DNA of 64,000 bases from Gayadomonas joobiniege G7 (GCF_000300815.1 NZ_AMRX01000006.1:744001-808000), one strand, 5' to 3'. Numbered from the stretch's first letter, positions 1 to 8,835 are shown. The notes: a model not told the origin generated them from the letters alone. Translations and numbers: made by a program.

Positions 1-225
1 TGAACGGATGCCAGTTTCAACCAACAATTGTGTTGAGCCATTTTTATTAAGCAATTTTGCTTTGGCATCATTAGTTATCACAGAGCTTAAATCAAAACCT
101 TGCTCAAAGTTAAACAAGGTAATGCCATCAGGCACGGCTGTGGATGAAGCGGACCAAACATTCGCAGATAACAAGCACCCAGTTAAACTTGCGTACTTTA
201 GCCAATTTAAAGGAGCTTTTTGCAT
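1..225 (-). CDS. Partial exported protein, agarase-like N-terminus (cut by window edge)
   Basis: The first 75 codons of a minus-strand gene are visible; the rest lies beyond the left edge. The ATG at 225 has an AAGG-type ribosome site at about 236-239. The N-terminus has a basic/hydrophobic leader with a lipobox-like L-T-G-C at residues 14-17, so it is exported and may be a lipoprotein; signal peptidase I cleavage near residue 26 is the alternative. The segment from about residue 34 (ITLFNFEQGFDLSSV) resembles the 'FDFE-G' opening of the N-terminal domain in GH50-type beta-agarases and related hydrolases. That family link is pattern memory, not proof. The gene lies downstream of two sulfatases on the same strand, which fits degradation of a sulfated galactan. 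Confidence 0.5.
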   Translation of the reverse strand, partial: MQKAPLNWLKYASLTGCLLSANVWSASSTAVPDGITLFNFEQGFDLSSVITNDAKAKLLNKNGSTQLLVETGIRS

Positions 226-313
226 AAATTTATACCTTTAAGTTAAAAAAATTAAATAACTAATATCGCAATTTTGTGTTCGATGGACTTTATCCCCCAC
301 ACAAGTTGTCAAC

Positions 314-341
314 ATTATACATTTAATATTCATCTTAACAA
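314..341 (-). promoter_or_regulatory. Candidate sigma-70 promoter for the agarase-like gene
   Basis: Read on the minus strand there is a TATAAT hexamer (plus positions 314-319) preceded, after 16 bases, by TTGTTA (336-341). This is a perfect -10 and a moderate -35, and it would leave a leader of about 80 bases before the ATG at 225. The rest of 226-389 is AT-rich with no other strong signal. Chance matches are likely in AT-rich DNA, so this is tentative. Confidence 0.4.
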
Positions 342-389
342 TAAATTTACGACCTATACAAATTCCAGTCTCGCTGACTAGTACTAGCA

Positions 390-2255
390 CTACGGCTGCT
401 TAGAATTTGGTTCTATATACAGGTAATAATAATGTCCGGTCTGCTGGTTAGCTGTTGTAAACCAAGCACTTATTTTTTGTAAGCCCGATGGCAAATTAAC
501 TATAAATTCGGTACTGATTGCGTTGGCTAACGCCTTCGTTTCTAATCTTTTATCACCTATGGTTAAATAAGCACGTTCAATTTGTATTGCCTTGTTTTTA
601 AAACGATAAAAATAATAGTTTTTATGATGTTTTTTCGCGTCAAGCTCAAATTCGTCTGGTGTCTTATCAGCCGCTAAGTTCAGCTCCCGAGGCCAACGGC
701 TGAGTGTTATTTTGTATTCACCCGGTGATTGCACATCGATGTAGCTATATCCATTTTTTAACATGCGTGCACGACGAACTTCAAACTGACTATACGCAGG
801 CTGACCAATATTTAATAAATTTTGCGGCGTGATCACAGTGGTATACTGTTTTTCTGGATAAATGACAAAGGGATACTGGCTATCATCTGCAAATTCGATC
901 TCTTGCCACCAATTTAAATAAGCTTTATTTAATTGTGCCATTACTTTGGGATATTTGGTGGATAGATCATTTTTTTGCGCTATATCACTGGCTTGATATA
1001 GCTCTGTATTAACCATTCGCCAATTGTCAGTTAGAACTGCGTATTTTTGAAATTTGACTAGATGCCCATCATCCACTCCATTTTCACGGCCCTGGTGATG
1101 AACAAATAAAGTTCTCTGCGGATATTGCTTTGTGTTATTTTTCGTTAGATAAGGGGCTAAACTGATGCCATCAAAATCAATTGATTGGTTAAGGTTAAGA
1201 CCGCACATATCAATTAAGGTAGGCAATATATCAAAGTGAGCCGTTAACGGCTCGAAAACTGCCTGATGTTTGTAACCACCTGCTGGCCAATGTAGATATA
1301 AAAAGGCTCTGTGGCCGCCTTTATATACTGATCCTTTGCGACCCCGCATACCTGCATTGTAACCATCTTTAACCCAGCCATTCGCATTTTTTTTGCCTTT
1401 GATATCGGCTAAAGTAACACCATGTCCTGTGCCATTATCATTTAAAAATAATAAAATAGTATTTTGTTCAATTGACAGCGCTCTGAGTTTGTTACGCAAC
1501 CGTCCGATGTTTTCATCTATGTTTGCAATCATGCCATAAAAATTGGCCCGCTTATCTGGGATCTCAGGATTATTGCGATACGGTTTAGCGTATTTTTCTG
1601 GTACATTCAGTGGACTATGTGGTGCATTTAACGACAGATAAATAAAAAAAGGATTGTTTCTATTTTGCTCAATGTAATCTATGGTTTCATTAAACCATAC
1701 ATCCGTTGCATATCCGTTAGCTTGCTCAGGTTCGCCATTACGAAAATAAATATCATCATATAAATCATTGCCCCAGTAATCAGGCGTTTCGCTAATAGAG
1801 CCCCCACCGTGGATGAAAGAGGTTTTAAATCCTCTGTCTTGAGGTCGATACGGGTAATTATCCCCTAAGTGCCATTTACCAAAAATGGCGGTTTCATAAT
1901 CATTATTTTTAAATACGTCGGCCATTGTCATCTCACCTTTTGCAAGATGATGACGGCTTGCGTAGGTTAACCACACCCCAACTTTAGTTGAGTATTTACC
2001 TGTCATTAGCGCAGCGCGTGTTGGTGAACACGTAGGATCAACGTGAAAGTCAGTAAATTGTAGGCTTTGCTCGGCTAGCGCATCTAAATTAGGCGTTTTT
2101 AACCAAGGGTTCCCAGTGGCTGCTAAATCGCCATAGCCTTGATCGTCGGTCAAAATAACAATCACGTTAGGTCGCGTTTTTGCTAATGTTTGAGAAAAAC
2201 CTATTTGAGTAGTGACAATGAGTAGAAGAGCAATCAAATCCCTAAAATAATTCAT
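390..2255 (-). CDS. Secreted S1-family sulfatase (arylsulfatase type)
   Basis: This 621-residue protein has an N-terminal signal peptide (hydrophobic stretch about residues 6-21) and a sulfatase domain. The opening NVIVILTDDQGYGD supplies the metal-binding Asp pair. The CSPTR signature at Cys76 is the CxPxR motif whose cysteine is converted to formylglycine. Further sulfatase blocks are GKWHLG and the C-terminal lysine and histidine regions. Length is typical for the alkaline-phosphatase-superfamily sulfatases that remove sulfate esters from marine polysaccharides. It needs a formylglycine-generating enzyme, which is not in the window. It lies between another sulfatase and an agarase-like gene on the same strand. 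The substrate cannot be told from sequence. Confidence 0.93.
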   Translation of the reverse strand: MNYFRDLIALLLIVTTQIGFSQTLAKTRPNVIVILTDDQGYGDLAATGNPWLKTPNLDALAEQSLQFTDFHVDPTCSPTRAALMTGKYSTKVGVWLTYASRHHLAKGEMTMADVFKNNDYETAIFGKWHLGDNYPYRPQDRGFKTSFIHGGGSISETPDYWGNDLYDDIYFRNGEPEQANGYATDVWFNETIDYIEQNRNNPFFIYLSLNAPHSPLNVPEKYAKPYRNNPEIPDKRANFYGMIANIDENIGRLRNKLRALSIEQNTILLFLNDNGTGHGVTLADIKGKKNANGWVKDGYNAGMRGRKGSVYKGGHRAFLYLHWPAGGYKHQAVFEPLTAHFDILPTLIDMCGLNLNQSIDFDGISLAPYLTKNNTKQYPQRTLFVHHQGRENGVDDGHLVKFQKYAVLTDNWRMVNTELYQASDIAQKNDLSTKYPKVMAQLNKAYLNWWQEIEFADDSQYPFVIYPEKQYTTVITPQNLLNIGQPAYSQFEVRRARMLKNGYSYIDVQSPGEYKITLSRWPRELNLAADKTPDEFELDAKKHHKNYYFYRFKNKAIQIERAYLTIGDKRLETKALANAISTEFIVNLPSGLQKISAWFTTANQQTGHYYYLYIEPNSKQP

Positions 2256-2344
2256 ATCAAAAACCTCTGTTTTAAAGATAATGAATTTATCTTACCTCAA
2301 CTTGTTGCTATAATTAAATCAATTTATGGATTTATTAGATAAAT

Positions 2345-2401
2345 AAAAAGCGAACGCACTTTGACGATATTTTTCGCCAAACACTGAGTGCGTTGTGCTT
2401 T
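2345..2401 (-). terminator. Long imperfect hairpin terminator/attenuator between the two sulfatases
   Basis: On the minus strand, downstream of the 2426-4351 sulfatase, there is a hairpin. The arm AACGCACT (2353-2360) pairs with AGTGCGTT (2387-2394), flanked by AAAGC/GCTTT and an inner TTG/CAA helix. On the minus strand it is followed by CTTTTTATTT, a T-rich tail. This fits a rho-independent terminator that separates, or partly uncouples, the two sulfatase genes. Confidence 0.7.
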
Positions 2402-2425
2402 GATTATATTTGAAATAGGTTCAAC

Positions 2426-4351
2426 TTAGTTCGGCAATGGCTTTAACGGGCGACGGACTTGGTTCACTTTTAAACCTCTTCCATACTGACCAACAGCAAC
2501 TTTATCTACGTCAACTATTCCCAAGTTGGCTAAAATCGAACGAACAGACTCTTCGTGGCGCAGTGCTTGTAAATCGGATAAATGTGGTTTTAATAACCAT
2601 GGTTTGGTATAGGCGATAGTTTCTAGCGCTGAAATTGCATGATCGTTTTTGCGATCTTCTATTAACTTCATAACAGCTTGAGGATGACCGCTATAAGCTA
2701 ACGCTTCAAACATTACAGCGCGGACCGATGCATGTGTTTCGGTTTGTGATTGTGTAAATGTTAACTTTGTACTGGATACCCCTTTAGCTGCAAGTTCGGC
2801 AAAACCGTTTGCAGCCCAGAACCGTGCAACGGGGTTTTTGCTCGTTAAATATTGTGCAAAATAATCAACGTCGGTTGATTTAGCCTGGCTGACACGATTA
2901 ATCAAATCAAAATAGTTTTTAAAAGTAAATTGTGCGGTAAACCAGTTTCCGTACTGCTTGCCTTGTTTCATCGCCACTGGTATAAAACCTAAATCGCCTG
3001 ATTTTGCAATGTGCTCAGCAACTAATTGACGCATCTGTTTAAGTTGCGTTTGATATTTAGGATCGTTCGCTAAGTTGTTTGTTTCATTAGGGTCTTTAGT
3101 TAAATCATATAGGTATTCAACAGATTTAGGCTGATAAAACGCTTGGCTAAATTCAGACTCTGGCGTTTGATGAGCGTATGCGTCTAATGCTAAATTGGAC
3201 GGCATGCCCCACTGAAACGCATTGCGTAAACTAATAGGTTTGCGGGTTAGATAAGTTTTAAAATAATTAAATTTTCCATTTGTTACCCCGCGCCAAGGGT
3301 CAAAGTGGCGTTCTTGGTTAGTTCTAAAGTTATACGCATATTTTTGCAATGGTTGTGCGTATGGACCCATAAACGCTTCCCCTTGCATTTGAGATGGTGG
3401 TTTAATGCCTGCTAAACTTAAAACTGTGGGTCCGAAATCAACAAACTCAACAACCTGTTCAGAGGTAGCTTTTGGATCTTCGCTTATTAAATGTTTATAT
3501 TGTTTGGGTATATGAACAACAAGTGGCACTTGGGTTCCTGAATTAAACAAAAAGCCTTTACCGCGTGGCGAACTACCGCCATGATCCGAATAAACAAAAA
3601 TTATCGTGTTATCGAATAAACCTTGCTGCTTTAAATCATCAATAAATATTTTTACCCAGCGATCAACATCATATACCCCTTCCAAATGAAACTGATAATC
3701 TGAGCGAACAGCAGGTAAGTTGGGCAGATAAGCCCCTGGGTGCGCGTTGGCCGAAATTCCGTCTTTGCTAAAATCTCGGCGACCTTCTAAATGGTACGAA
3801 GTTAACCGGCTCATATGGGTCATGCCAGCATTAAATACTGCAAAAAAAGGTTGTTCTGGTGCACGTGCAGGGCTGTTATAGCTGGCTTTGTTATCCCACT
3901 CACTCCAAATTTTAGCAAGTGCGGATTTGCTTAACTCAACATTATAGTCTCGTTTGCTATTATTGGTTGTAAAATAACCCGCTTGTTTTAAAAGTGCTGG
4001 AAAATAGACTCGATCTGCGGGCGATTCAACTATGGCTCTATGGTGATCTGAGCCAAAAGTAGTTGCATAACTACCTGAAATCAAACTAGAACGGGCTGGT
4101 GAACAATAAGGCGCGTTAGAATATGCATATTTGAATACTAAGCCATCGTCGGCTAGTTTTTCGATATTTGGCGTTTTAAGGTAAGGATTGCCGTATAAAG
4201 CAAACTCATTCGCTGAGGTGTCTTCAAAGGTTAACCATAAAATATTAGGTCGCTTAGCCGATATTTCAGGGCTTGCATGCGTGCGCTCCGTCACCCCGCT
4301 AACCGCTAATATTAACAAGACCCATTTACACACAAAACTTGATCTTCGCAT
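2426..4351 (-). CDS. Secreted S1-family sulfatase with C-terminal helical (HEAT-like) extension
   Basis: This 641-residue exported protein has a signal peptide (about residues 9-27). The sulfatase core opens with NILWLTFED and carries the formylglycine signature CSPAR at Cys83. A later block, VYSDHGGSSPRGKG, is a metal/substrate-binding loop. After about residue 480 the sequence becomes alanine-rich helical repeats (VARFWAANGFAELAAKG, then VRAVMFEALAYSGHPQAV) resembling HEAT repeats, an extension found in a subset of marine sulfatases. It differs clearly from the neighbouring sulfatase, so the pair probably acts on different sulfate positions (inference). The start ATG at 4351 follows an AGG-type ribosome site and lies inside an unusual inverted repeat (4346-4423). 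Confidence 0.92.
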   Translation of the reverse strand: MRRSSFVCKWVLLILAVSGVTERTHASPEISAKRPNILWLTFEDTSANEFALYGNPYLKTPNIEKLADDGLVFKYAYSNAPYCSPARSSLISGSYATTFGSDHHRAIVESPADRVYFPALLKQAGYFTTNNSKRDYNVELSKSALAKIWSEWDNKASYNSPARAPEQPFFAVFNAGMTHMSRLTSYHLEGRRDFSKDGISANAHPGAYLPNLPAVRSDYQFHLEGVYDVDRWVKIFIDDLKQQGLFDNTIIFVYSDHGGSSPRGKGFLFNSGTQVPLVVHIPKQYKHLISEDPKATSEQVVEFVDFGPTVLSLAGIKPPSQMQGEAFMGPYAQPLQKYAYNFRTNQERHFDPWRGVTNGKFNYFKTYLTRKPISLRNAFQWGMPSNLALDAYAHQTPESEFSQAFYQPKSVEYLYDLTKDPNETNNLANDPKYQTQLKQMRQLVAEHIAKSGDLGFIPVAMKQGKQYGNWFTAQFTFKNYFDLINRVSQAKSTDVDYFAQYLTSKNPVARFWAANGFAELAAKGVSSTKLTFTQSQTETHASVRAVMFEALAYSGHPQAVMKLIEDRKNDHAISALETIAYTKPWLLKPHLSDLQALRHEESVRSILANLGIVDVDKVAVGQYGRGLKVNQVRRPLKPLPN

Positions 4352-4423
4352 ACTTTTACCTGTTGCTGGATTGATTTGATTGTATAAAACAAATCAAAAT
4401 TCGAAAGCCGTAAAAGTATGCGA
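4346..4423 (-). promoter_or_regulatory. Nested inverted repeat over the sulfatase start codon
   Basis: A perfect 14-base inverted repeat (TCGCATACTTTTAC at 4346-4359, GTAAAAGTATGCGA at 4410-4423) encloses a second perfect 8-base repeat (TTGATTTG at 4371-4378, CAAATCAA at 4390-4397). In the sulfatase transcript one outer arm contains the AUG and the spacer before it, so folding would bury the start codon next to its ribosome site. It may equally act at the DNA level as a nested operator. Confidence 0.65.
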
Positions 4424-4455
4424 TGGTATCGATTTTTACCTGTCTCGTTAGCCGG

Positions 4456-5490
4456 TTATTTTTTTAATAAGTTTCGGGCAAACGAGAAGGTTGTAATGGC
4501 TAATGCGAAACTTGTCATTAGCATAGTTATAAACAACCACAAAGTATATGCTTTTGGTAATCTTGTTCCATCATGCAGAGATCTAATTAACGAGTATACT
4601 TGTTCATTTACAGGTAATTTTTTAAATTTACTCGATTTTATGACTCGGCCTTTGGGGTAGTTAATGGTTATAGTGTCAAACCCATGTAACCAAGCATGAT
4701 CTTCGGTTTTAAAACGTATAGTTAAACTCGAACCTTTACCTTTGCGTCCTCCCCGTTTTAAAACACTCGTCACTGTTTGTTCTGGCCAGATTTTTTGCGC
4801 AGCGATAATCGCCTCCCCCAAGTGAATAAACTTTTGTCGGTTAGGGTACTCAGTGACTGTCGGTTGTTCGCCAATCATTAAAGTTTGTACCTGCTTTCGC
4901 CAAGTTAAGGCTGCGCCTGTCAACGCGGCTATAATTAAGGGTACAGCAACAAATAAACCAATTAATTGGTGGCTTCGGATTAGGCTAGAACGCTTACCAT
5001 TTTTAGGAACAAAATGCTTGAGTTTTATATTTTTCCAAACTGGGATCAGCAAAATTAAACCAACCAGGGTTAACCCGACTGTAATGAGCGAAGCGACCGC
5101 ATTGATTTGTGCACCTATACTCCCTAAATGAAAGTTGCGGTGCATAAAAAACATAAACCGCCAAACACTTTTTGCAACTGGGTTAGGCTCACCTACCACT
5201 TGGTAGCTACCGTCCAATTGCAACCGAGACCCACTATCAAAAATCTCGTAATAAGGCGTTTCTTCGGTTGGAAATGTTAACGATTTTGCTTTAGGATATA
5301 ATTCAAAAATTTCATTAATAGCAACTGCTTTCTGATCAATTGTTAATTCATCAACTAACTTATCAGACGGTTTTAACCACTCTGTTAGCAAGTCGTTTGC
5401 TGCTAAATATGTCGCGGTAAATGTAGCGATAAACAATAATATGCCAACAAAAAAGCCAAGCCATTTATGGATTGTTCGTAATACATTCAT
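4456..5490 (-). CDS. PepSY-associated transmembrane protein (iron-uptake type)
   Basis: This 344-residue polytopic membrane protein of the PepSY_TM (PiuB-like) family opens with IHKWLGFFVGILLFIATFTATYLA, a helix at about residues 8-32. Further helices lie at about 130-155, 175-200 and 315-340. The loop 'MFFMHRNFHLG' carries the conserved histidines of this family. Family members are often encoded with TonB-dependent receptors and are thought to help reduce or move iron or siderophore cargo across the inner membrane. Here the gene starts 11 bases after the receptor gene ends, so it is almost certainly co-transcribed and Fur-regulated. The exact reaction is unknown. Confidence 0.85.
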   Translation of the reverse strand: MNVLRTIHKWLGFFVGILLFIATFTATYLAANDLLTEWLKPSDKLVDELTIDQKAVAINEIFELYPKAKSLTFPTEETPYYEIFDSGSRLQLDGSYQVVGEPNPVAKSVWRFMFFMHRNFHLGSIGAQINAVASLITVGLTLVGLILLIPVWKNIKLKHFVPKNGKRSSLIRSHQLIGLFVAVPLIIAALTGAALTWRKQVQTLMIGEQPTVTEYPNRQKFIHLGEAIIAAQKIWPEQTVTSVLKRGGRKGKGSSLTIRFKTEDHAWLHGFDTITINYPKGRVIKSSKFKKLPVNEQVYSLIRSLHDGTRLPKAYTLWLFITMLMTSFALAITTFSFARNLLKK

Positions 5491-5501
5491 GAATCAATCC
5501 T

Positions 5502-7601
5502 CTAAAAATTAGCTTCGAACAATAATTTTATATTTCGGCCGGGTTCGTAATACGAAATATCACTCTCTTCGCCTGTATCTATGTCAACTGATAAACTCTG
5601 GTAGCGTTTAGTGTAAAGTTTATCGGTTAAATTACTCACGCGCACTTGAGCTTTCCAGTTTTTGTTGAATTGGTAGCTAGCAAACATATCTATAACTGTA
5701 TAAGACAGGCGATTAAAAGATGAGTCTGCATCAACTTCTCTTTTATCACGCCAATTTAGATCAAAACCTACGCGTGATTTTTGTGCAAACAAATAAGCAC
5801 CTATCGAAAAGTTAGCGCTTGCAGGGCTGATGTCGACTAAATTTTCGCCACTTATTTTATTTTCACCTTCTAATTTCTGCGCAGATAAAGCAGTAAAAAT
5901 ATGATCATTGGTATAGTTTATTTTAAATTCCAAACCATGAATTTCTGCTTGCTCAATATTCTGATAACTGATCCTATCAACCGAATAGGTTTCACCGTTT
6001 AATTCTATGCTGCCAGGCGCTAAATCAACTTCAGATATGTAATTATCCAGCTCGTTGTTAATATAAACTAAGTGCATATAAAGTTCGTCATTATTATAAA
6101 ATAACGTCGTTGGGTTAATTCTTGCACCAATTTCATAACTCACCGCATATTCGGCTTCAAGCTCTTCGTTGGGTACATATTCCGTACAAGAAAATCCTCT
6201 GCGACCTTCTTGACACTCCACTTCGGTACTGCCTCGACCAAACGCTTCGTGAACTGAAGGCGCTCTAAAGCTCTTTCCAATAACACCAAAAATACTCACA
6301 CGATTAAAAAAGTCACTTCCGAACGGACGCCAATCTAAATGTAATTTTGGAAAGACCCCCTGATTAGAGGAACTTGCATTCGATGCTAAATCACGCGATT
6401 CAAAATTGTCATATCTTAACCCAAGGACCAGATCTAAATTGTGCATCGGTGAAAACCGGTCACTGGCATACAACCCTAAAATTTCACGCTCTCGTTGTGC
6501 TTGCTCCCCTGCTGCAGAAAAATAACCGGTTGTGATATCATCTTTAGTGTAATCAATACCAACATTTATTTGGTGCCTTTGCTTCCAAAGGCTCACCGGA
6601 CTTTGATTTTGAATTTCGATAAAATCTGTTTTAACTTGCCAGGTTTGTTCATCGTCTTCACCCAATGTTCTACGGGTACGTTTAGTTTTGGCTTGCCCTA
6701 TTCGGCTATTTAAATTAAGCCAGTCATAATCAACTGAGGTAAAGTTATGTTCAAAATTAATGCTGTTGTCTTCAATTTTTGTTTGTTGGGTGCCTGAAGA
6801 CAATACCCGTCCTTGACTAATCGCACCGCGACTCGTATAAGATTTTGAAAAATCAAGATAAGTCAATTCAAAATCCCCTGCATTATCACTGTTATGTACT
6901 AACTTTGTCAGCAAGTTTTTATCTAACGAACCTGAGCTCCCTCCAATGGCTTGTTTACCATTGCCATCTTCATAGGCTCCTGCGTCACGATAAGAAAAAC
7001 TTACAAGTGCCTGGGTAAAGTCACCTAATTGAGTACCTACTTCAACTCCAGTTAACCAAGAGTCACCGTTTGTTTCGTAACCTTGACGTAAATTTAAGCC
7101 CCAACCTTTGTCACCATTTATAATGTCTTTTGGGTCTCGTGTTTGCATATTGAGGTAACCACCAAGCGATCCACTGCCGTACAAATTTGCCGCTACACCA
7201 GGGATCACTGTAATTTTTTGAATAATTTCTGGATCGATCCAAACTGTATTTGCCCCGCCATGTCTAGTTTGGTTGAAGTTTTTTGGAATGCCGTCGATGC
7301 GCGTTGTAACCTGATCACCCGAGAGACCTCGAATAATAACATTAGACCCTTGACTACCGCCTTCTTGGTCGACTTGGACACTGGTTGTTTTTCTTAACGC
7401 TTCTTCTAAAGTTGAAGCTTGTTGGGCACGAATATACTCTGCATCAATTAATTGTGCTCCTTCCAAAAACGAAACTCGTTCGTTGACTGGGTTCCCGATT
7501 CTGTCTGCAGTAACTTCTATAATTTCTGTCTGTTTTTTTGCAGTTGTTGCGTAAGAAAAACTCGCTAACAATAGTAGGGTTAAAGGCGTGTATTTAAACA
7601 T
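5502..7601 (-). CDS. TonB-dependent receptor, hemoglobin/transferrin-type
   Basis: This 699-residue outer-membrane protein has a signal peptide (residues 1-about 21) and a TonB-box-like stretch (EIIEVTADR). The plug domain (about 40-155) contains VIIRGLSGDQVTTRIDGIP. A 22-strand barrel follows, ending in phenylalanine (LLFEANF) as outer-membrane proteins do. The motif SFRAPSVHEAFGRG and the C-terminal 'NLTDKLYTKRY' block match the hemoglobin/transferrin/lactoferrin receptor family. It imports an iron-containing ligand (heme or siderophore; not resolved) using TonB energy. A Fur box lies just upstream, and the PepSY gene follows at 11 bases. Two cysteines in an extracellular loop (VECQEGRRGFSCTEY) could form a disulfide. 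Confidence 0.92.
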   Translation of the reverse strand: MFKYTPLTLLLLASFSYATTAKKQTEIIEVTADRIGNPVNERVSFLEGAQLIDAEYIRAQQASTLEEALRKTTSVQVDQEGGSQGSNVIIRGLSGDQVTTRIDGIPKNFNQTRHGGANTVWIDPEIIQKITVIPGVAANLYGSGSLGGYLNMQTRDPKDIINGDKGWGLNLRQGYETNGDSWLTGVEVGTQLGDFTQALVSFSYRDAGAYEDGNGKQAIGGSSGSLDKNLLTKLVHNSDNAGDFELTYLDFSKSYTSRGAISQGRVLSSGTQQTKIEDNSINFEHNFTSVDYDWLNLNSRIGQAKTKRTRRTLGEDDEQTWQVKTDFIEIQNQSPVSLWKQRHQINVGIDYTKDDITTGYFSAAGEQAQREREILGLYASDRFSPMHNLDLVLGLRYDNFESRDLASNASSSNQGVFPKLHLDWRPFGSDFFNRVSIFGVIGKSFRAPSVHEAFGRGSTEVECQEGRRGFSCTEYVPNEELEAEYAVSYEIGARINPTTLFYNNDELYMHLVYINNELDNYISEVDLAPGSIELNGETYSVDRISYQNIEQAEIHGLEFKINYTNDHIFTALSAQKLEGENKISGENLVDISPASANFSIGAYLFAQKSRVGFDLNWRDKREVDADSSFNRLSYTVIDMFASYQFNKNWKAQVRVSNLTDKLYTKRYQSLSVDIDTGEESDISYYEPGRNIKLLFEANF

Positions 7602-7627
7602 GTTCTTGTCTGATTGGATTTATAATA

Positions 7628-7646
7628 AATGATAATTGTTATCAAT
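7628..7646 (-). promoter_or_regulatory. Fur box upstream of the TonB receptor operon
   Basis: The 15-base perfect palindrome TGATAATTGTTATCA (7630-7644) matches the GATAAT/ATTATC core of the Fur operator. It lies about 30-45 bases before the receptor start. Its minus-strand TTGATA can serve as a -35, so Fur-Fe2+ binding would block transcription. This ties the receptor/PepSY pair to iron limitation. Confidence 0.85.
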
Positions 7647-7722
7647 TTTATTACCTATCCTATAAAAACACAAGATAGTACCCTAATTTTAATTTGCTCG
7701 CTTACACGCATTAACGAATAGG

Positions 7723-8757
7723 TTATTCTTTTAACTGTTTGATTTTATGTTCAATCAAAGGATCTTCGGGCGACAATTGTTGGGCGGTTTCTAGCAGTTG
7801 AATCGCATCTTTTGGATGTTCATCTTGGTGTTTAAGGGCAATGTCGATCAGTGGCTGCACATCTATTTCAGCAATTTGTTCCTTTACGTGCTGTTCTTTT
7901 TCGTCAATTAAAATTTGATGAGCTTTACTCAACAATTCCAGTCTATGGCTTGAGTTGACATTTGCTTTGTTTAATTTAGTGTAATAGTCTTCTTTAAATC
8001 TAAGTGTTCTCGTTTGTTGCCTAAATTGCTGAATGTCTATATTTTGGTGAACGATAAAATCTGCGGCAATTTGTTTATAAAAGCCAAATTTGTTTAGATA
8101 CTTGGCATGCGTGCCATGTCCCATGCCAAACACCCTTAGATGAGTGAGTTGGGCGTATCGTTTTGCATGTTTTTTATCAATATTGTTGGTTGGATCGTAG
8201 ATAATGTATCCTTTCGCCGAACCTAGTTCTAGATCATGATAATCACCTTGCCAGTCAAATTTCTGCGCAAGCTCAGTGCTCGAACGGGTATCCCAAGGCA
8301 CTTTATCTGAATTTTTAGTACTCACTGGATGAAACAATAAAACTTGATTCAGCTGCAACAAGTTGGCAAACGCGCCAACGGCAAACCCGCCACGACTTAA
8401 TCCATACCCTAATCGAGACGGAAATATTTCAACGAGGGGCGCAAGCTGCTCTAAAAAAAAGATAAGGTTTTGACTGCGAAACCAATTGACCCGTCCCAAA
8501 TGTTGAAAGGCTATTACATTAACACCCTGTTTAATCGCAAGCTTGTATCCCCAAGGAAAATAACCCGCTTGGGTGTCAGCGACCTGAACATTTGTGCCAG
8601 CAGGCGAAAAGGTAAACAAAACAGGCTTGTTCGGATCGATAAAGCTATATCGTACATAAACATCGTCGAGCAAGTCGTCACCAAGGTGAGGCAATTGCTG
8701 TTCACGCGCCTCGGGCGACCCACTTAACCATTGATCTAGCCAATATAATAACTTCAT
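7723..8757 (-). CDS. Alpha/beta-hydrolase-like protein of unknown function
   Basis: I do not recognise a named family for this 344-residue cytoplasmic protein. The stretch SRLGYGLSRGGFAVGAFANLL contains a G-x-S-x-G nucleophile elbow (GLSRG) followed by small residues, as in alpha/beta hydrolases. A preceding beta-strand (PVLFTFSPAG) and a later GMGHGTH segment could give an oxyanion strand and the catalytic histidine. The C-terminus (about residues 300-344) looks like one TPR-type helix pair (AIQLLETAQQLSPEDPLIEHK). There is no signal peptide. The start has a strong GGAGG site at 8761-8765. It is encoded upstream of, and on the same strand as, the iron-receptor operon, but a Fur-controlled promoter lies between them. 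Serine hydrolase or acyl-transfer activity is an inference. Confidence 0.6.
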   Translation of the reverse strand: MKLLYWLDQWLSGSPEAREQQLPHLGDDLLDDVYVRYSFIDPNKPVLFTFSPAGTNVQVADTQAGYFPWGYKLAIKQGVNVIAFQHLGRVNWFRSQNLIFFLEQLAPLVEIFPSRLGYGLSRGGFAVGAFANLLQLNQVLLFHPVSTKNSDKVPWDTRSSTELAQKFDWQGDYHDLELGSAKGYIIYDPTNNIDKKHAKRYAQLTHLRVFGMGHGTHAKYLNKFGFYKQIAADFIVHQNIDIQQFRQQTRTLRFKEDYYTKLNKANVNSSHRLELLSKAHQILIDEKEQHVKEQIAEIDVQPLIDIALKHQDEHPKDAIQLLETAQQLSPEDPLIEHKIKQLKE

Positions 8758-8835
8758 TAATCCTCCAATACAGGTGAAGTACTATATTAACAAATCCTGT
8801 TAACGATTAGAAATGTATCGCCCACTACTACCTTT

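Noticed and set aside
8-241. 77-codon plus-strand open frame at the left edge
   Set aside because: The opposite strand encodes a signal peptide and a credible secreted protein starting at 225; the plus frame has no ribosome site.
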